Shown: piece by piece, positions 54,159 through 61,632 of the stretch | Layout: each line of letters opens with the position of its first letter | Numbering within the stretch: the stretch's first letter is position 1 | Assembly (NCBI GenBank): GCA_022710975.1 | Contig: JAKLGA010000007.1 | Coordinates: forward strand, 248,001 to 312,000 | Direction: 5' to 3' | DNA: 64,000 nt | DNA from: Myxococcota bacterium | GTDB taxonomy: Bacteria > Myxococcota > B64-G9 | Program-made: the position numbers and the translations under genes | The notes under the pieces: model-generated | What the model was told of the DNA's origin: nothing | Seen by the model: only the letters and a program-made list of their open reading frames with translations | Databases searched by the model: none

Positions 54159-55664
54159 TCACAGCGGGACGCCCGGGGCGGGGTGACGCCGGCGGCGCGG
54201 CCGGCGGCGGCGGCCGGCGGGCTGGCCCGCGGCCGGTGGCGTGCTCCCGGGCCGCGCGGCGGCCGCGGCGGGTCGGCCGGAGCTGGTGGCGTACGGGTTC
54301 CGCCCGGGGGTCGCGTCGGGCCTGCGGTCGGTGCGGCCGTCCTGGCGGCTCTCGCGGCGGCGCTCCTGGCCCGCCTCGGCGCGCGCCCGGGACTCCGCGG
54401 CCTCGGACTTGCGCAGCGCCTTCTCCCGGGAGCGCGCGCGCTCCTCGGCCTTGCGCTTGCGGATCTCGGCGATGCGCACCCCGATGGGCACCTCGAAGCG
54501 CTCCGCGGGCCGGTGGTCGTAGTCGAAGCCGGGCAGCTTCAGGCGCGGCAGGCGGTGGCCGAGGTGGCGCTCGATCTGGGCCAGGTCGCCCTCCTCCTCG
54601 CGCGCCACCAGGGTGATGGCCACGCCGGTGCGATCGACCCGCGCGGTCCGCCCCACCCGGTGGATGTAGTCCTCGGCCATGTGCGGCACGTCCACGTTGA
54701 CCACCAGCGCCAGGGCCTCCACGTCGATGCCCCGGGCGGCGATGTCGGTGGCCACCATGACCCGGAAGGTTCCGTCCTTGAAGCCGGCCAGGGCCTCGGT
54801 GCGCCGGGTCTGGCTGCGGTTGCCGTGGATGCGGGTGCAGGGCACCCCGCGGCGCTCGAGCATCTCGGCCAGGCGGTTGGCCCGGTGCTTGGTGCGGGTG
54901 AAGGCCAGCACGCTGTCGTACTTGCCGATCTTGAGGATGGCGGCCAGGAGATCCGGCTTGAGGTCGTCCGCCACCGGGTAGACCTCGTGGGTGATGCCCC
55001 TGGCCGGGGCGCTCTTGCGCTCGATGTTGAGCGCCACCGGCTGGTGCAGGAGCTCCCGCGAGAGCGCCACGATGGGCGCCGGCATGGTGGCCGAGAACAG
55101 CATGCCCTGCCGGCGGGTCGGCAGCTGCGCCAGCACCCGCTTCACGTCCGGCAGGAAGCCCATGTCCAGCATGCGGTCGGCCTCGTCGATGACCAGGATC
55201 TCCAGGCCGGACAGGCGGGCGTAGTCGTGCTGCATGTGGTCGAGCAGCCGGCCCGGGGTGGCCACGATCACGTCCACCCCGCGGCGGAAGGCGTCCACCT
55301 GGGGAGACATGCCCACCCCGCCGAACACGGAGGCCGCGCGCAGCCGGGTGTGCTGGGCGAGCAGGTTGAGGTGCTCGGCGATCTGGGCGGCCAGCTCACG
55401 GGTCGGGGCCAGCACCAGCGCCCGGGTCACCCCGCGCGGCTTGCCGAGCAGGCGGTGCAGGATGGGCAGCCCGAAGGCGGCCGTCTTGCCCGAGCCGGTG
55501 GCGGCCGCCCCCAGCACGTCGCGCCCGTCGAGCAGCGGCCGGATGGCCACGGACTGGATGGCGGTGGGGCGCTCGAACCCCAGCTCGCGCACGGCGCGCA
55601 GCAGCGCGGCATCGAGGCCCATGTCGTCGAAGGTCGAGGTCGTGGGAACGGGCGCAGACGTCAT
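54159..55664 (-). CDS. DEAD-box RNA helicase, RhlE-like
   Basis: 501 residues. Q motif (FERPTAIQ), motif I AAATGSGKTAA, Ia APTRELAAQ, II VIDEADRMLD, III FSATMP, then IV-VI: LAFTRTKHRANRL, VMVATDIAARGID, YIHRVGRTAR. The core ends at about 380. The C-terminal 120 residues are very basic and Glu/Ala/Arg-rich (a helical KAEERARSREKALRKSEAAE run, then a Pro/Arg-rich end), typical of RhlE tails that hold RNA. It unwinds RNA in ribosome assembly or cold adaptation; the exact substrate is not shown. A GGAG lies before the ATG at 55664, and a hairpin in the leader. Confidence 0.94.
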   Translation of the reverse strand: MTSAPVPTTSTFDDMGLDAALLRAVRELGFERPTAIQSVAIRPLLDGRDVLGAAATGSGKTAAFGLPILHRLLGKPRGVTRALVLAPTRELAAQIAEHLNLLAQHTRLRAASVFGGVGMSPQVDAFRRGVDVIVATPGRLLDHMQHDYARLSGLEILVIDEADRMLDMGFLPDVKRVLAQLPTRRQGMLFSATMPAPIVALSRELLHQPVALNIERKSAPARGITHEVYPVADDLKPDLLAAILKIGKYDSVLAFTRTKHRANRLAEMLERRGVPCTRIHGNRSQTRRTEALAGFKDGTFRVMVATDIAARGIDVEALALVVNVDVPHMAEDYIHRVGRTARVDRTGVAITLVAREEEGDLAQIERHLGHRLPRLKLPGFDYDHRPAERFEVPIGVRIAEIRKRKAEERARSREKALRKSEAAESRARAEAGQERRRESRQDGRTDRRPDATPGRNPYATSSGRPAAAAARPGSTPPAAGQPAGRRRRPRRRRHPAPGVPL

Positions 55665-55681
55665 GCCGGGGTGACTCCTCG

Positions 55682-55698
55682 CGCCGCGGACCGCGGCG
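55682..55698. promoter_or_regulatory. Hairpin in the helicase leader
   Basis: Perfect 7-bp stem CGCCGCG/CGCGGCG with a three-base loop GAC. It lies between the predicted promoter and the ATG of the RNA helicase. Such structured leaders often serve RNA-helicase autoregulation; that is an inference. Confidence 0.35.
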
Positions 55699-55706
55699 GC
55701 TGCCCC

Positions 55707-55735
55707 TGGATACAGGCTCCCGGGAGAAACCGCAA
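55707..55735 (-). promoter_or_regulatory. Possible promoter of the RNA helicase gene
   Basis: Minus strand: TTGCGG (55735-55730), 17-base spacer, TATCCA (55712-55707). Weak (3 of 6 each). Confidence 0.3.
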
Positions 55736-55740
55736 GGATC

Positions 55741-56793
55741 TCAGGGGCCGCGCCGCCCTCGGCCGAGGAGCCCCAGGGCCAGGAGGCCGAGGGCCAGCCC
55801 CTGGCCGACCGCCTGCCCGGCGCTCGCGCAGCCGGCGTCCGCGTCCTGGCCACCTGGGTGCTCGAGCTCGTCCTGGCCGTCGGGCGGCGGGCCCTCGAGC
55901 AGGCGCTGCACCTCCGCGGCCGGGGCGTCGCTCGCCTCCAGCCAGGCGCGCACCTCGTCCGAGAACACCCCCAGGCGCACCTCCTCGGCCGAGGCGGCCA
56001 CGGCCTCGGAGAGCAGCGCGGGCCCCTGGCCCGGGCCGAACTCGGCCTCGTCCAGCGCGCGCACCATCTGGGCCAGCTCCAGGGTCCGGCGATCGTCGCC
56101 CCAGGCGAAGGGGAAGGTCAGGGCCGAGACGGCGTCGTTGTTCGCGGCCAGCATCTGCGCGCGCAGCTTGCCGAGGGTCTCGAGCGTCACCGGGCAGCCC
56201 TCGCCCCCGCCGCGCGCCGCGCACCAGTCGTCGGCCGCGCGCTGCATCAGGGCCAGCAGCCCGTCGTCGAAGGTCCCCCAGCTCCAGGCGCCCGGCTCGG
56301 CGTCGAGCCCCCAGCCGAGCAGCAGCTCGAGCGGGCAGCTGAGCTGCGGGTAGCCCTCGTGCTCACCGAGCAGGCTGAAGGCCAGGGAGGCGTCCCGCAC
56401 CAGGTGGCGGGCGGCGTCTCCGTGGGGGCTGATGTAGATGCGGTGGCCCGGTCCGTCGCCGAGGATGTGCCCGTGGTAGCCGAGCGCGAAGGAGAGCTCG
56501 CGCACGGTCAGGCTGCGGGCGACGAGCAGGCGCACGTACTCCCCGTCCTCCTCGATGCCCGGCGGGATGGTCACCCCGGCGTAGCCGGCCGTGTACCAGA
56601 GGTCCGGCCCCGGGGCGCCGGCCAGGTAGGCCTGCAGGTCGAGGCCCGTCAACACCGGGCCGCCGGCCTGACCGGCCGCCCGGGCGTCGCGGCGGGCCTG
56701 CCAGTCGACCAGCGCGTGCAGGTCCGCGCCCCAGCCGAGGGCCAGCCCGGGCCAGATCCACGCCAGGCACAGCAAGGCGAGCGCGGAGCGCAT
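55741..56793 (-). CDS. Secreted zinc phospholipase-C/S1-P1-like protein with MYXO-CTERM-like tail
   Basis: 350 residues. The signal peptide (SALALLCLAWIWPGLALGWG) leaves a mature start at or near GADLHALVDWQ. HALVDW, FALGYHGHILGDGPGHRIY and LVRDASLAF place His and Asp as in zinc-dependent phospholipase C (the N-terminal residue and later His/Asp bind three zincs). The C-terminus reads DADAGCASAGQAVG then LALGLLALGLLGRGRR, a Cys, a short hydrophobic span and an Arg-rich end, like MYXO-CTERM sorting signals of Myxococcota. Thus it is probably surface-anchored. The substrate is unproved. It lies divergent from murI with tandem repeats between them. Confidence 0.7.
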   Translation of the reverse strand: MRSALALLCLAWIWPGLALGWGADLHALVDWQARRDARAAGQAGGPVLTGLDLQAYLAGAPGPDLWYTAGYAGVTIPPGIEEDGEYVRLLVARSLTVRELSFALGYHGHILGDGPGHRIYISPHGDAARHLVRDASLAFSLLGEHEGYPQLSCPLELLLGWGLDAEPGAWSWGTFDDGLLALMQRAADDWCAARGGGEGCPVTLETLGKLRAQMLAANNDAVSALTFPFAWGDDRRTLELAQMVRALDEAEFGPGQGPALLSEAVAASAEEVRLGVFSDEVRAWLEASDAPAAEVQRLLEGPPPDGQDELEHPGGQDADAGCASAGQAVGQGLALGLLALGLLGRGRRGP

Positions 56794-56843
56794 GCGTCCT
56801 CCCTGCCCACGAGGGTCGCATGGGCTCGGGCTGCGAGGCAATG

Positions 56844-56871
56844 CGCTGCGGGCCATGCGCCGCGGGCCATG
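56844..56871 (+). repeat. Two tandem 14-bp direct repeats upstream of murI
   Basis: CGCTGCGGGCCATG (56844-56857) and CGCCGCGGGCCATG (56858-56871), differing at one base and abutting each other. The second ends four bases before the predicted -35 of murI, a typical place for an activator site. Confidence 0.6.
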
Positions 56872-56875
56872 GCGC

Positions 56876-56905
56876 TTGAGCCTCCATGCGCCTTGCTGCT
56901 ATCGT
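56876..56905 (+). promoter_or_regulatory. Predicted leaderless promoter of murI
   Basis: TTGAGC (56876-56881), 18-base spacer, TATCGT (56900-56905; 4 of 6). Six bases lie between the -10 and the ATG at 56912, so the transcript should start at the start codon. Confidence 0.52.
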
Positions 56906-56911
56906 GCCCGC

Positions 56912-57748
56912 ATGCCCGCCCCAGCCCCCCTCGGCGTGTTCGACTCCGGCTTCGGCGGCCTGACCATCTTCAAGCGCGTGCGCGAGCTGCTGCCGGACTA
57001 CGACTACGTCTACCTGGGGGACAACGCCCGCGCGCCCTACGGCCAGCGCTCGTTCGAGGTGGTCCTGCGCTTCACCCAGGAGTGCGTGGACCACCTGTTC
57101 GCGCTCGGTTGCCCGCTGGTGGTGATCGCCTGCAACACGGCGTCCGCCAAGGCGCTGCGCAGCATCCAGCAGCGCCACCTGCCGGCCGCCTTCCCCGACC
57201 GGCGGGTGCTGGGCGTCATCCGGCCCACGGTGGAGGCCATCGCCGGCCACACCCGGACCGGCCAGGTGGCCGTGTGGGCCACCCCCGGCACGGTGCGCTC
57301 GGAGAGCTTCCCGCTCGAGATCGCCCACCACGCGCCGGGCGTCCGGCTCACCCAGCAGGCCTGTCCGCTGCTGGTGCCGCTGGTCGAGGCCGGCGAGCTG
57401 GAGGGGCCCGGCCTGGATCACTTCATCTCGAAGTACTGGCAGGAGACCGCGGCCCGGGCAGCGGCCGCGGGCGCGGCGCCCGACCTGCTGCTGCTCGCCT
57501 GTACCCACTACCCGCTCATCCAGCCGCGCATCCGCGCCCTGGTGCCGCCCGGGGTGGCGCTGCTCGCCCAGGACGCGCTGGTGGCCCCCAGCCTGGCCGA
57601 CTACCTCCGGCGCCACCCGGACATGGACCGGCGCCTCAGCCGGGGCGGCTCCTGCCGCTACCTGACGACCGACGTGGCCGATCACTTCGACCGCCTGGCC
57701 GAGGTGTTCCTGGGCCAGCCGGTCGCCTCGGAGAAGCTCGCGCTGTAG
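56912..57748 (+). CDS. murI: Glutamate racemase
   Basis: 278 residues. LGVFDSGFGGLTIFKRV at the N-terminus, catalytic VIACNTASAKALR (Cys74) and LLACTHYPLIQPRI (Cys197) are the paired acid/base cysteines; YLGDNARAPYG is also conserved. It makes D-glutamate for peptidoglycan in the cytoplasm. The ATG start is supported by a leaderless promoter. The C-terminal YLTTDVADHFDRLAEVFLG is the usual end. It stands alone, converging with the adenylate-kinase-like gene 15 bases away. Confidence 0.95.
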   Translation: MPAPAPLGVFDSGFGGLTIFKRVRELLPDYDYVYLGDNARAPYGQRSFEVVLRFTQECVDHLFALGCPLVVIACNTASAKALRSIQQRHLPAAFPDRRVLGVIRPTVEAIAGHTRTGQVAVWATPGTVRSESFPLEIAHHAPGVRLTQQACPLLVPLVEAGELEGPGLDHFISKYWQETAARAAAAGAAPDLLLLACTHYPLIQPRIRALVPPGVALLAQDALVAPSLADYLRRHPDMDRRLSRGGSCRYLTTDVADHFDRLAEVFLGQPVASEKLAL

Positions 57749-57763
57749 GGATCGGCCGGGCCG

Positions 57764-58579
57764 TCAGCCGCCCAGCACCGGGCGGATGGCCGTCCGCACG
57801 CTCTCGCGCACGGCCTCGTCGGTGAACACGGGCAGGTTGCCGGGCACCTTGGCCTGGGGCACGCCGGACCTCACCAGCCGCTCGATGGCCGGGAGCGCCT
57901 TGTCGCGGAACTCCTGCAGCCGGGTGCGGATCTTCTCCTCGGTGTCGTCCGAGCGCTGGATCACCTTGGCCCCGCAGGCGCTGCAGGTGCCGTCGGCCTT
58001 GGGCGGCTTGTGCTCCAGGTGGAACACCTTGCCGCAGGCCTTGCTCGAGCAGATGCGCCGGCCCACGGTGCGCTTCACGATGGCCTCGTCCTCGTTGTCC
58101 ACCACCAGCACGAGATCCAGCTTCGTGCCGCACTCCTTCACCAGCGCCAGCAGGAAGTCGGACTGCTCGGGCGTGCGCGGGTAGCCGTCCAGCACCAGGC
58201 CCTTGCCGCCCGCGGCGCGGAAGGCGGCCGCCAGCAGCTCGTTGGTGATGGGGTCCGGGACGAACTTGCCCCGGTCCACGTACTGGGCGGCCTTGAAGCC
58301 GAGCACGGCCGAGGCGAGCTCCACCTTGGCCTTCTTGGCGGCCGCGCGCAGCGCCTTCTGGATGTCCTGGTCGGGCGCCAGCGCGCCGTCCCGCCACAGG
58401 CCGGCCAGCGCGCTCTCGTCGCCGAGCGCCTCGCGCACCTTGCCGTAGGCGCCCAGGTACTCGCGGAAGATGTTGCCGGTCGAGAGCTGCTTCAGCCCGT
58501 AGAGCTGGAGGAGCACGTCGATGCGCGGCTGCTTGCCGGCCCCGCTCTTGCCCGCCACCACGATGTTCTGCACCTGCAT
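57764..58579 (-). CDS. Adenylate-kinase-like protein with altered P-loop and zinc LID
   Basis: 271 residues, longer than most adenylate kinases. QLSTGNIFREYL, GLVLDGYPRTPEQSDFLL and a zinc LID (RRICSSKACGKVFHLEHKPP then GTCSACGAKVIQRSDDTEEK with four Cys) are adenylate-kinase features. But the Walker A, usually GxPGxGKGT, reads AGKSGAGKQPR: Gln takes the place of the residue after Lys, so the usual Gly-Thr is lost. About 40 residues are inserted between the NMP-binding part and LVLDGYPRT. ATP use may be altered or lost, so this may be a paralogue with another role rather than the main Adk. RBS GAGGAGGCGAG is present. Confidence 0.8.
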   Translation of the reverse strand: MQVQNIVVAGKSGAGKQPRIDVLLQLYGLKQLSTGNIFREYLGAYGKVREALGDESALAGLWRDGALAPDQDIQKALRAAAKKAKVELASAVLGFKAAQYVDRGKFVPDPITNELLAAAFRAAGGKGLVLDGYPRTPEQSDFLLALVKECGTKLDLVLVVDNEDEAIVKRTVGRRICSSKACGKVFHLEHKPPKADGTCSACGAKVIQRSDDTEEKIRTRLQEFRDKALPAIERLVRSGVPQAKVPGNLPVFTDEAVRESVRTAIRPVLGG

Positions 58580-58614
58580 GGTCTCTCGCCTCCTCGGGTT
58601 CGTTCCGGGCCTGG

Positions 58615-58643
58615 AGGCTACACCGGACGGTGGAGGCGATCAA
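58615..58643 (-). promoter_or_regulatory. Possible promoter of the adenylate-kinase-like gene
   Basis: Minus strand: TTGATC (58643-58638), 17-base spacer, TAGCCT (58620-58615). It is back-to-back with the promoter at 58658 of the divergent gene; the two -35 boxes are 14 bases apart. Confidence 0.38.
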
Positions 58644-58657
58644 TCGGCGCGCGGCCA

Positions 58658-58687
58658 TTGAGCCCGGCGGGCGGCCGGGGATAGGAT
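58658..58687 (+). promoter_or_regulatory. Predicted promoter of the DUF21-CBS-EIIA gene
   Basis: TTGAGC (58658-58663), 18-base spacer, TAGGAT (58682-58687; 4 of 6). The -10 covers the ATG at 58686, so the true start should be the GTG at 58704. Confidence 0.48.
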
Positions 58688-58703
58688 GGGCCCGGGAGGC
58701 CCC

Positions 58704-60194
58704 GTGGACATCTTCGTGCTCAGCCTGGTGCTGGTCCTGCTGCTCGCGCTCAACGCCTTCTACGTGCTGGCCGAGTTCGCCATCGTCAAGGTGCGCCCTT
58801 CGCGCGTGGCCGAGCTCGAGGACCAGGGTGACCCCCGGGCGCGCACCCTGGCCGAGGTCCTCAAGCACATGGACGAGTACCTGGGGGTGTGCCAGCTCGG
58901 CATCACCTTCGCCAGCGTGGCCCTGGGCATGGTGGGCACCAAGCTCACCGAGGCCATCATGGGCCACCCGGACCATTCCCTGTGGACCTACACGCTGGCC
59001 ATCGCCGCCTCCTACCTGCTGGTCTCCGGCGCGCACATCGTGCTGGGCGAGCAGGTGCCCAAGTCGGCCGCCATCCGCATCGCCGACCGGGCCGCGCTGG
59101 CCTGCGCCAAGCCGCTGCGCATCTCGCGGGCGGTGTTCTTCCCCGTGCTGTGGCTGCTGACCATGGCCGCCCGCGGGGTGCTGCGCCTGCTGGGCATGTC
59201 GCGCGCGGCGGTCGGCTCCCAGCCCAGCGAGAACGAGCTGCGGCTCATCCTCGAGAAGAGCCAGGAGCGGGGGCTGATGAGCTTCCGCAGGCTGCTGTTC
59301 ATGGAGAACGTGTTCGACTTCGGCCGGCTCATCGCCCGGGACGCCATGCGCCCGCGCTCGAGCGTGCGCGCGCTCGACGCCCGCCAGCCCTGGGCCCACA
59401 ACCTCGAGGTCATCCGGGCCACCCGCTTCACCCGCTACCCGCTGGTGACCGGGGACGGGGACAAGCCGGTCGGCTTCGTGCACCTGAAGGACCTGATCAT
59501 CCGCCCCGTGGAGGGGGAGCCGGATCTCCGCAAGCTGGTGCGCCCCATGCTCACCACGACCGAGGCCACGCCGCTCGAGGGGCTGCTGGCCGAGATGCAG
59601 CGCCGCCGGCTGCACCTGGCCCTGGTGACCGGCGCGGAGGGCCGCTGGACCGGGTTCATCACCCTGGAGGACGTGATCGAGGAGCTGGTGGGCACCATCC
59701 GCGACGAGTTCGAGGACGAGGAGCCCGCGCGCCTGTCCGACAGCCTGGCCGCCGATCGCATCCACCTCTCGGTCGCGGGCGACTCCCCCATCGCCGCCCT
59801 GCGCGCGGCCCTGGCCACCATGCCGCCCGAGTCGCTGCCCATGCCGGCCGAGCAGATCATCAAGGCCATCGAGGAGCGCGAGCACCTGGTCAGCACCTAC
59901 CTGGGGGACGGGGTGGGCATGCCGCACGCCCGCGTCAACGGCCTGCAGAAGCCCTTCATGCTGGTGCTGCGCATCCCCGAGGGGGTGCCCTGCGTCGGGA
60001 CCACCGAGAAGGGCAGGCTGCTGTTCGTGCTGCTCACCCCGGCCGGCCAGCCGCGCGTGCACCAGCAGCTCCAGTCCGTCATCGTCACCCTGGTCAACGA
60101 GAGCGAGTTCGTCAAGGAGCGCCTGCTGACCGCCAGCACGCAGGCCGAGGTGCTGGACGTGCTGCGCACGGCCGAGCAGGCCGTGCTGGACTGA
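58704..60194 (+). CDS. CNNM/CorC-type membrane protein (DUF21-CBS) with C-terminal EIIA domain
   Basis: 496 residues. The GTG at 58704 (GGGAGG upstream) is preferred over the ATG at 58686, which overlaps a predicted -10. DUF21 membrane part to about 185: FYVLAEFAIVKVRPSRVAEL, GVCQLGITFASVALGMVG, VLGEQVPKSAAIRIAD. A CBS pair follows (about 205-340, RFTRYPLVTGDGDKPVGFVH, GFITLEDVIEELVGTIRDEF). In place of the usual CorC/HlyC domain is a PTS EIIA-2-like domain (about 375-490, STYLGDGVGMPHARV with a phospho-His near 408). It is a magnesium/cobalt or ion-linked transporter; the EIIA tail could sense PTS state, inferred. Confidence 0.9.
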   Translation: MDIFVLSLVLVLLLALNAFYVLAEFAIVKVRPSRVAELEDQGDPRARTLAEVLKHMDEYLGVCQLGITFASVALGMVGTKLTEAIMGHPDHSLWTYTLAIAASYLLVSGAHIVLGEQVPKSAAIRIADRAALACAKPLRISRAVFFPVLWLLTMAARGVLRLLGMSRAAVGSQPSENELRLILEKSQERGLMSFRRLLFMENVFDFGRLIARDAMRPRSSVRALDARQPWAHNLEVIRATRFTRYPLVTGDGDKPVGFVHLKDLIIRPVEGEPDLRKLVRPMLTTTEATPLEGLLAEMQRRRLHLALVTGAEGRWTGFITLEDVIEELVGTIRDEFEDEEPARLSDSLAADRIHLSVAGDSPIAALRAALATMPPESLPMPAEQIIKAIEEREHLVSTYLGDGVGMPHARVNGLQKPFMLVLRIPEGVPCVGTTEKGRLLFVLLTPAGQPRVHQQLQSVIVTLVNESEFVKERLLTASTQAEVLDVLRTAEQAVLD

Positions 60195-60216
60195 GCGCGC
60201 AGAAGAGGAGGCCGCC

Positions 60217-61509
60217 GTGGGACACCTGGGACAGCTGAAGGCGGAGTACCGGGCGCTCGTCCAGCGCCTGGACGCGAGCTTCATGCCCTTCCCGGCGCCG
60301 GAGGACGAGCGCGCCTTCGCGGGCTTCCGCGAGGCGCTCGAGATCCTCTACCGGCCCGAGGACGCGGCGCTGGCCGCCCGCATGCCGCACAAGCCCGCCC
60401 GGCTGGAGGAGCTGGCCGCGCGCCTGGGGCTGCCGGCCGCGGAGCTCGCCCCGCGGCTCGAGGAGCTGTGCGAGCGCGGGCTGGTCATGGATCTCATCCA
60501 CCCCAAGAGCGGAGAGGTCCGCTTCATGCTCTCCCCGCCGCTGGGCGGCTTCCTCGAGTTCTCCATGATGCGGGCCCAGGATCACATCCCCAAGAAGCGC
60601 CTGGCCGAGGCGCTCGAGGCGTACCTGCTGGGCGACGACACCTTCGCCCGCGAGCTGTTCGCCCGGCCGACCAAGTTCGGCCGGGCGCTGGCCGACGAGG
60701 GCGGCCTCGGGGACGCGCCCGAGGTGCTCGACTGGGAGCGGGCCAGCGCGGTGATCGCGGAGGCCAGCCACCGGGCGGTCAGCCTGTGCTACTGCCGCCA
60801 CCTGGCCGAGCACCTGGGCCCGCGCTGCGACGCCCCGCTGGACGTGTGCCTGTCGCTGGGCAGCGGGGCCGACTTCGTGGTGCGGCGCGGCTTCGGCCGG
60901 GCGATCGAGCGCCAGGAGGCGCAGGCCATCCTCGAGGCCAGCCGCGAGGCCGGGCTGGTGCAGCTCGCCGACAACGTGCAGCGCCGGCCGGTCTTCCTGT
61001 GCAACTGCTGCGGCTGCTGCTGCGAGCAGCTCCAGGCCATCCGCCGCCACGGCCTGCCGGCGGTGAACCCGAGCGGCTTCCAGCCCACGTCCGACCCGGC
61101 CGCCTGCAAGGGCTGCGGCCGCTGCGCCCGCTCCTGCCCCATCGGCGCCATCGCGCTCGAGCCCACGCCCGGGGTGGCCAAGCGCCGCCAGGTGCTGGCC
61201 CCGGTGGTCGATCTCGAGCGCTGCATCGGCTGCGGGGTGTGCGCGCGCGCCTGCCCGCAGCACGCGCTCTCGCTCGTGCGCCGGCCGAAGCAGCCCACCG
61301 TGCCGGCCAGCGCCTTCGAGCGCGTGACCGCCATGGCGCTCGAGCGCGGCAACCTGGGCGCGCTCCTGTTCGACGACGCCGGGGCGGGCGGGCGCTTCCT
61401 GGGCAAGGTGCTCGACGCCCTCACCCGCCTGCCGGCGGCGCAGCGCGCGCTGGCCCAGACGCAGGTCCGCTCCCGCTTCCTGGGCTTCTTCCTCGGCAAG
61501 AAGACGTGA
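60217..61509 (+). CDS. 4Fe-4S ferredoxin-domain protein with extra cysteine clusters
   Basis: 430 residues from a GTG with GAGGAGG upstream. The N-terminal 140 residues look like a winged-helix fold (PARLEELAARLGLPAAELAP). The middle has CYCRHLAEHLGPRC (about 190-203) and later FLCNCCGCCCEQL (about 262-270). Two 4Fe-4S sites follow: ACKGCGRCARSCPIGAIAL and RCIGCGVCARACPQHALSL. Similar proteins occur in anaerobes and are thought to feed electrons to an oxidoreductase; no partner is seen here. It lies 22 bases after the DUF21 gene, perhaps on the same mRNA. The exact reaction is unassigned. Confidence 0.88.
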   Translation: MGHLGQLKAEYRALVQRLDASFMPFPAPEDERAFAGFREALEILYRPEDAALAARMPHKPARLEELAARLGLPAAELAPRLEELCERGLVMDLIHPKSGEVRFMLSPPLGGFLEFSMMRAQDHIPKKRLAEALEAYLLGDDTFARELFARPTKFGRALADEGGLGDAPEVLDWERASAVIAEASHRAVSLCYCRHLAEHLGPRCDAPLDVCLSLGSGADFVVRRGFGRAIERQEAQAILEASREAGLVQLADNVQRRPVFLCNCCGCCCEQLQAIRRHGLPAVNPSGFQPTSDPAACKGCGRCARSCPIGAIALEPTPGVAKRRQVLAPVVDLERCIGCGVCARACPQHALSLVRRPKQPTVPASAFERVTAMALERGNLGALLFDDAGAGGRFLGKVLDALTRLPAAQRALAQTQVRSRFLGFFLGKKT

Positions 61510-61519
61510 CTGGACTACC

Positions 61520-61549
61520 TTGACCCACCCACACGCCCGCGCGCACAAT
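61520..61549 (+). promoter_or_regulatory. Predicted promoter of the right-edge secreted protein
   Basis: TTGACC (61520-61525), 18-base spacer, CACAAT (61544-61549; 4 of 6), about 83 bases before the ATG at 61633. Confidence 0.48.
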
Positions 61550-61632
61550 CGATCTGTCAGCGGACCAGCCAACGGCGGGCGGATTGTCTCGGGGATGGAT
61601 CCCTCGCCGGCGGCGCCACCCGGGAGGGACGT

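Noticed and set aside
58686-58703. ATG at 58686 as start of the DUF21-CBS gene
   Set aside because: It overlaps the predicted -10 TAGGAT and has no spaced ribosome site. The GTG at 58704 has GGGAGG.
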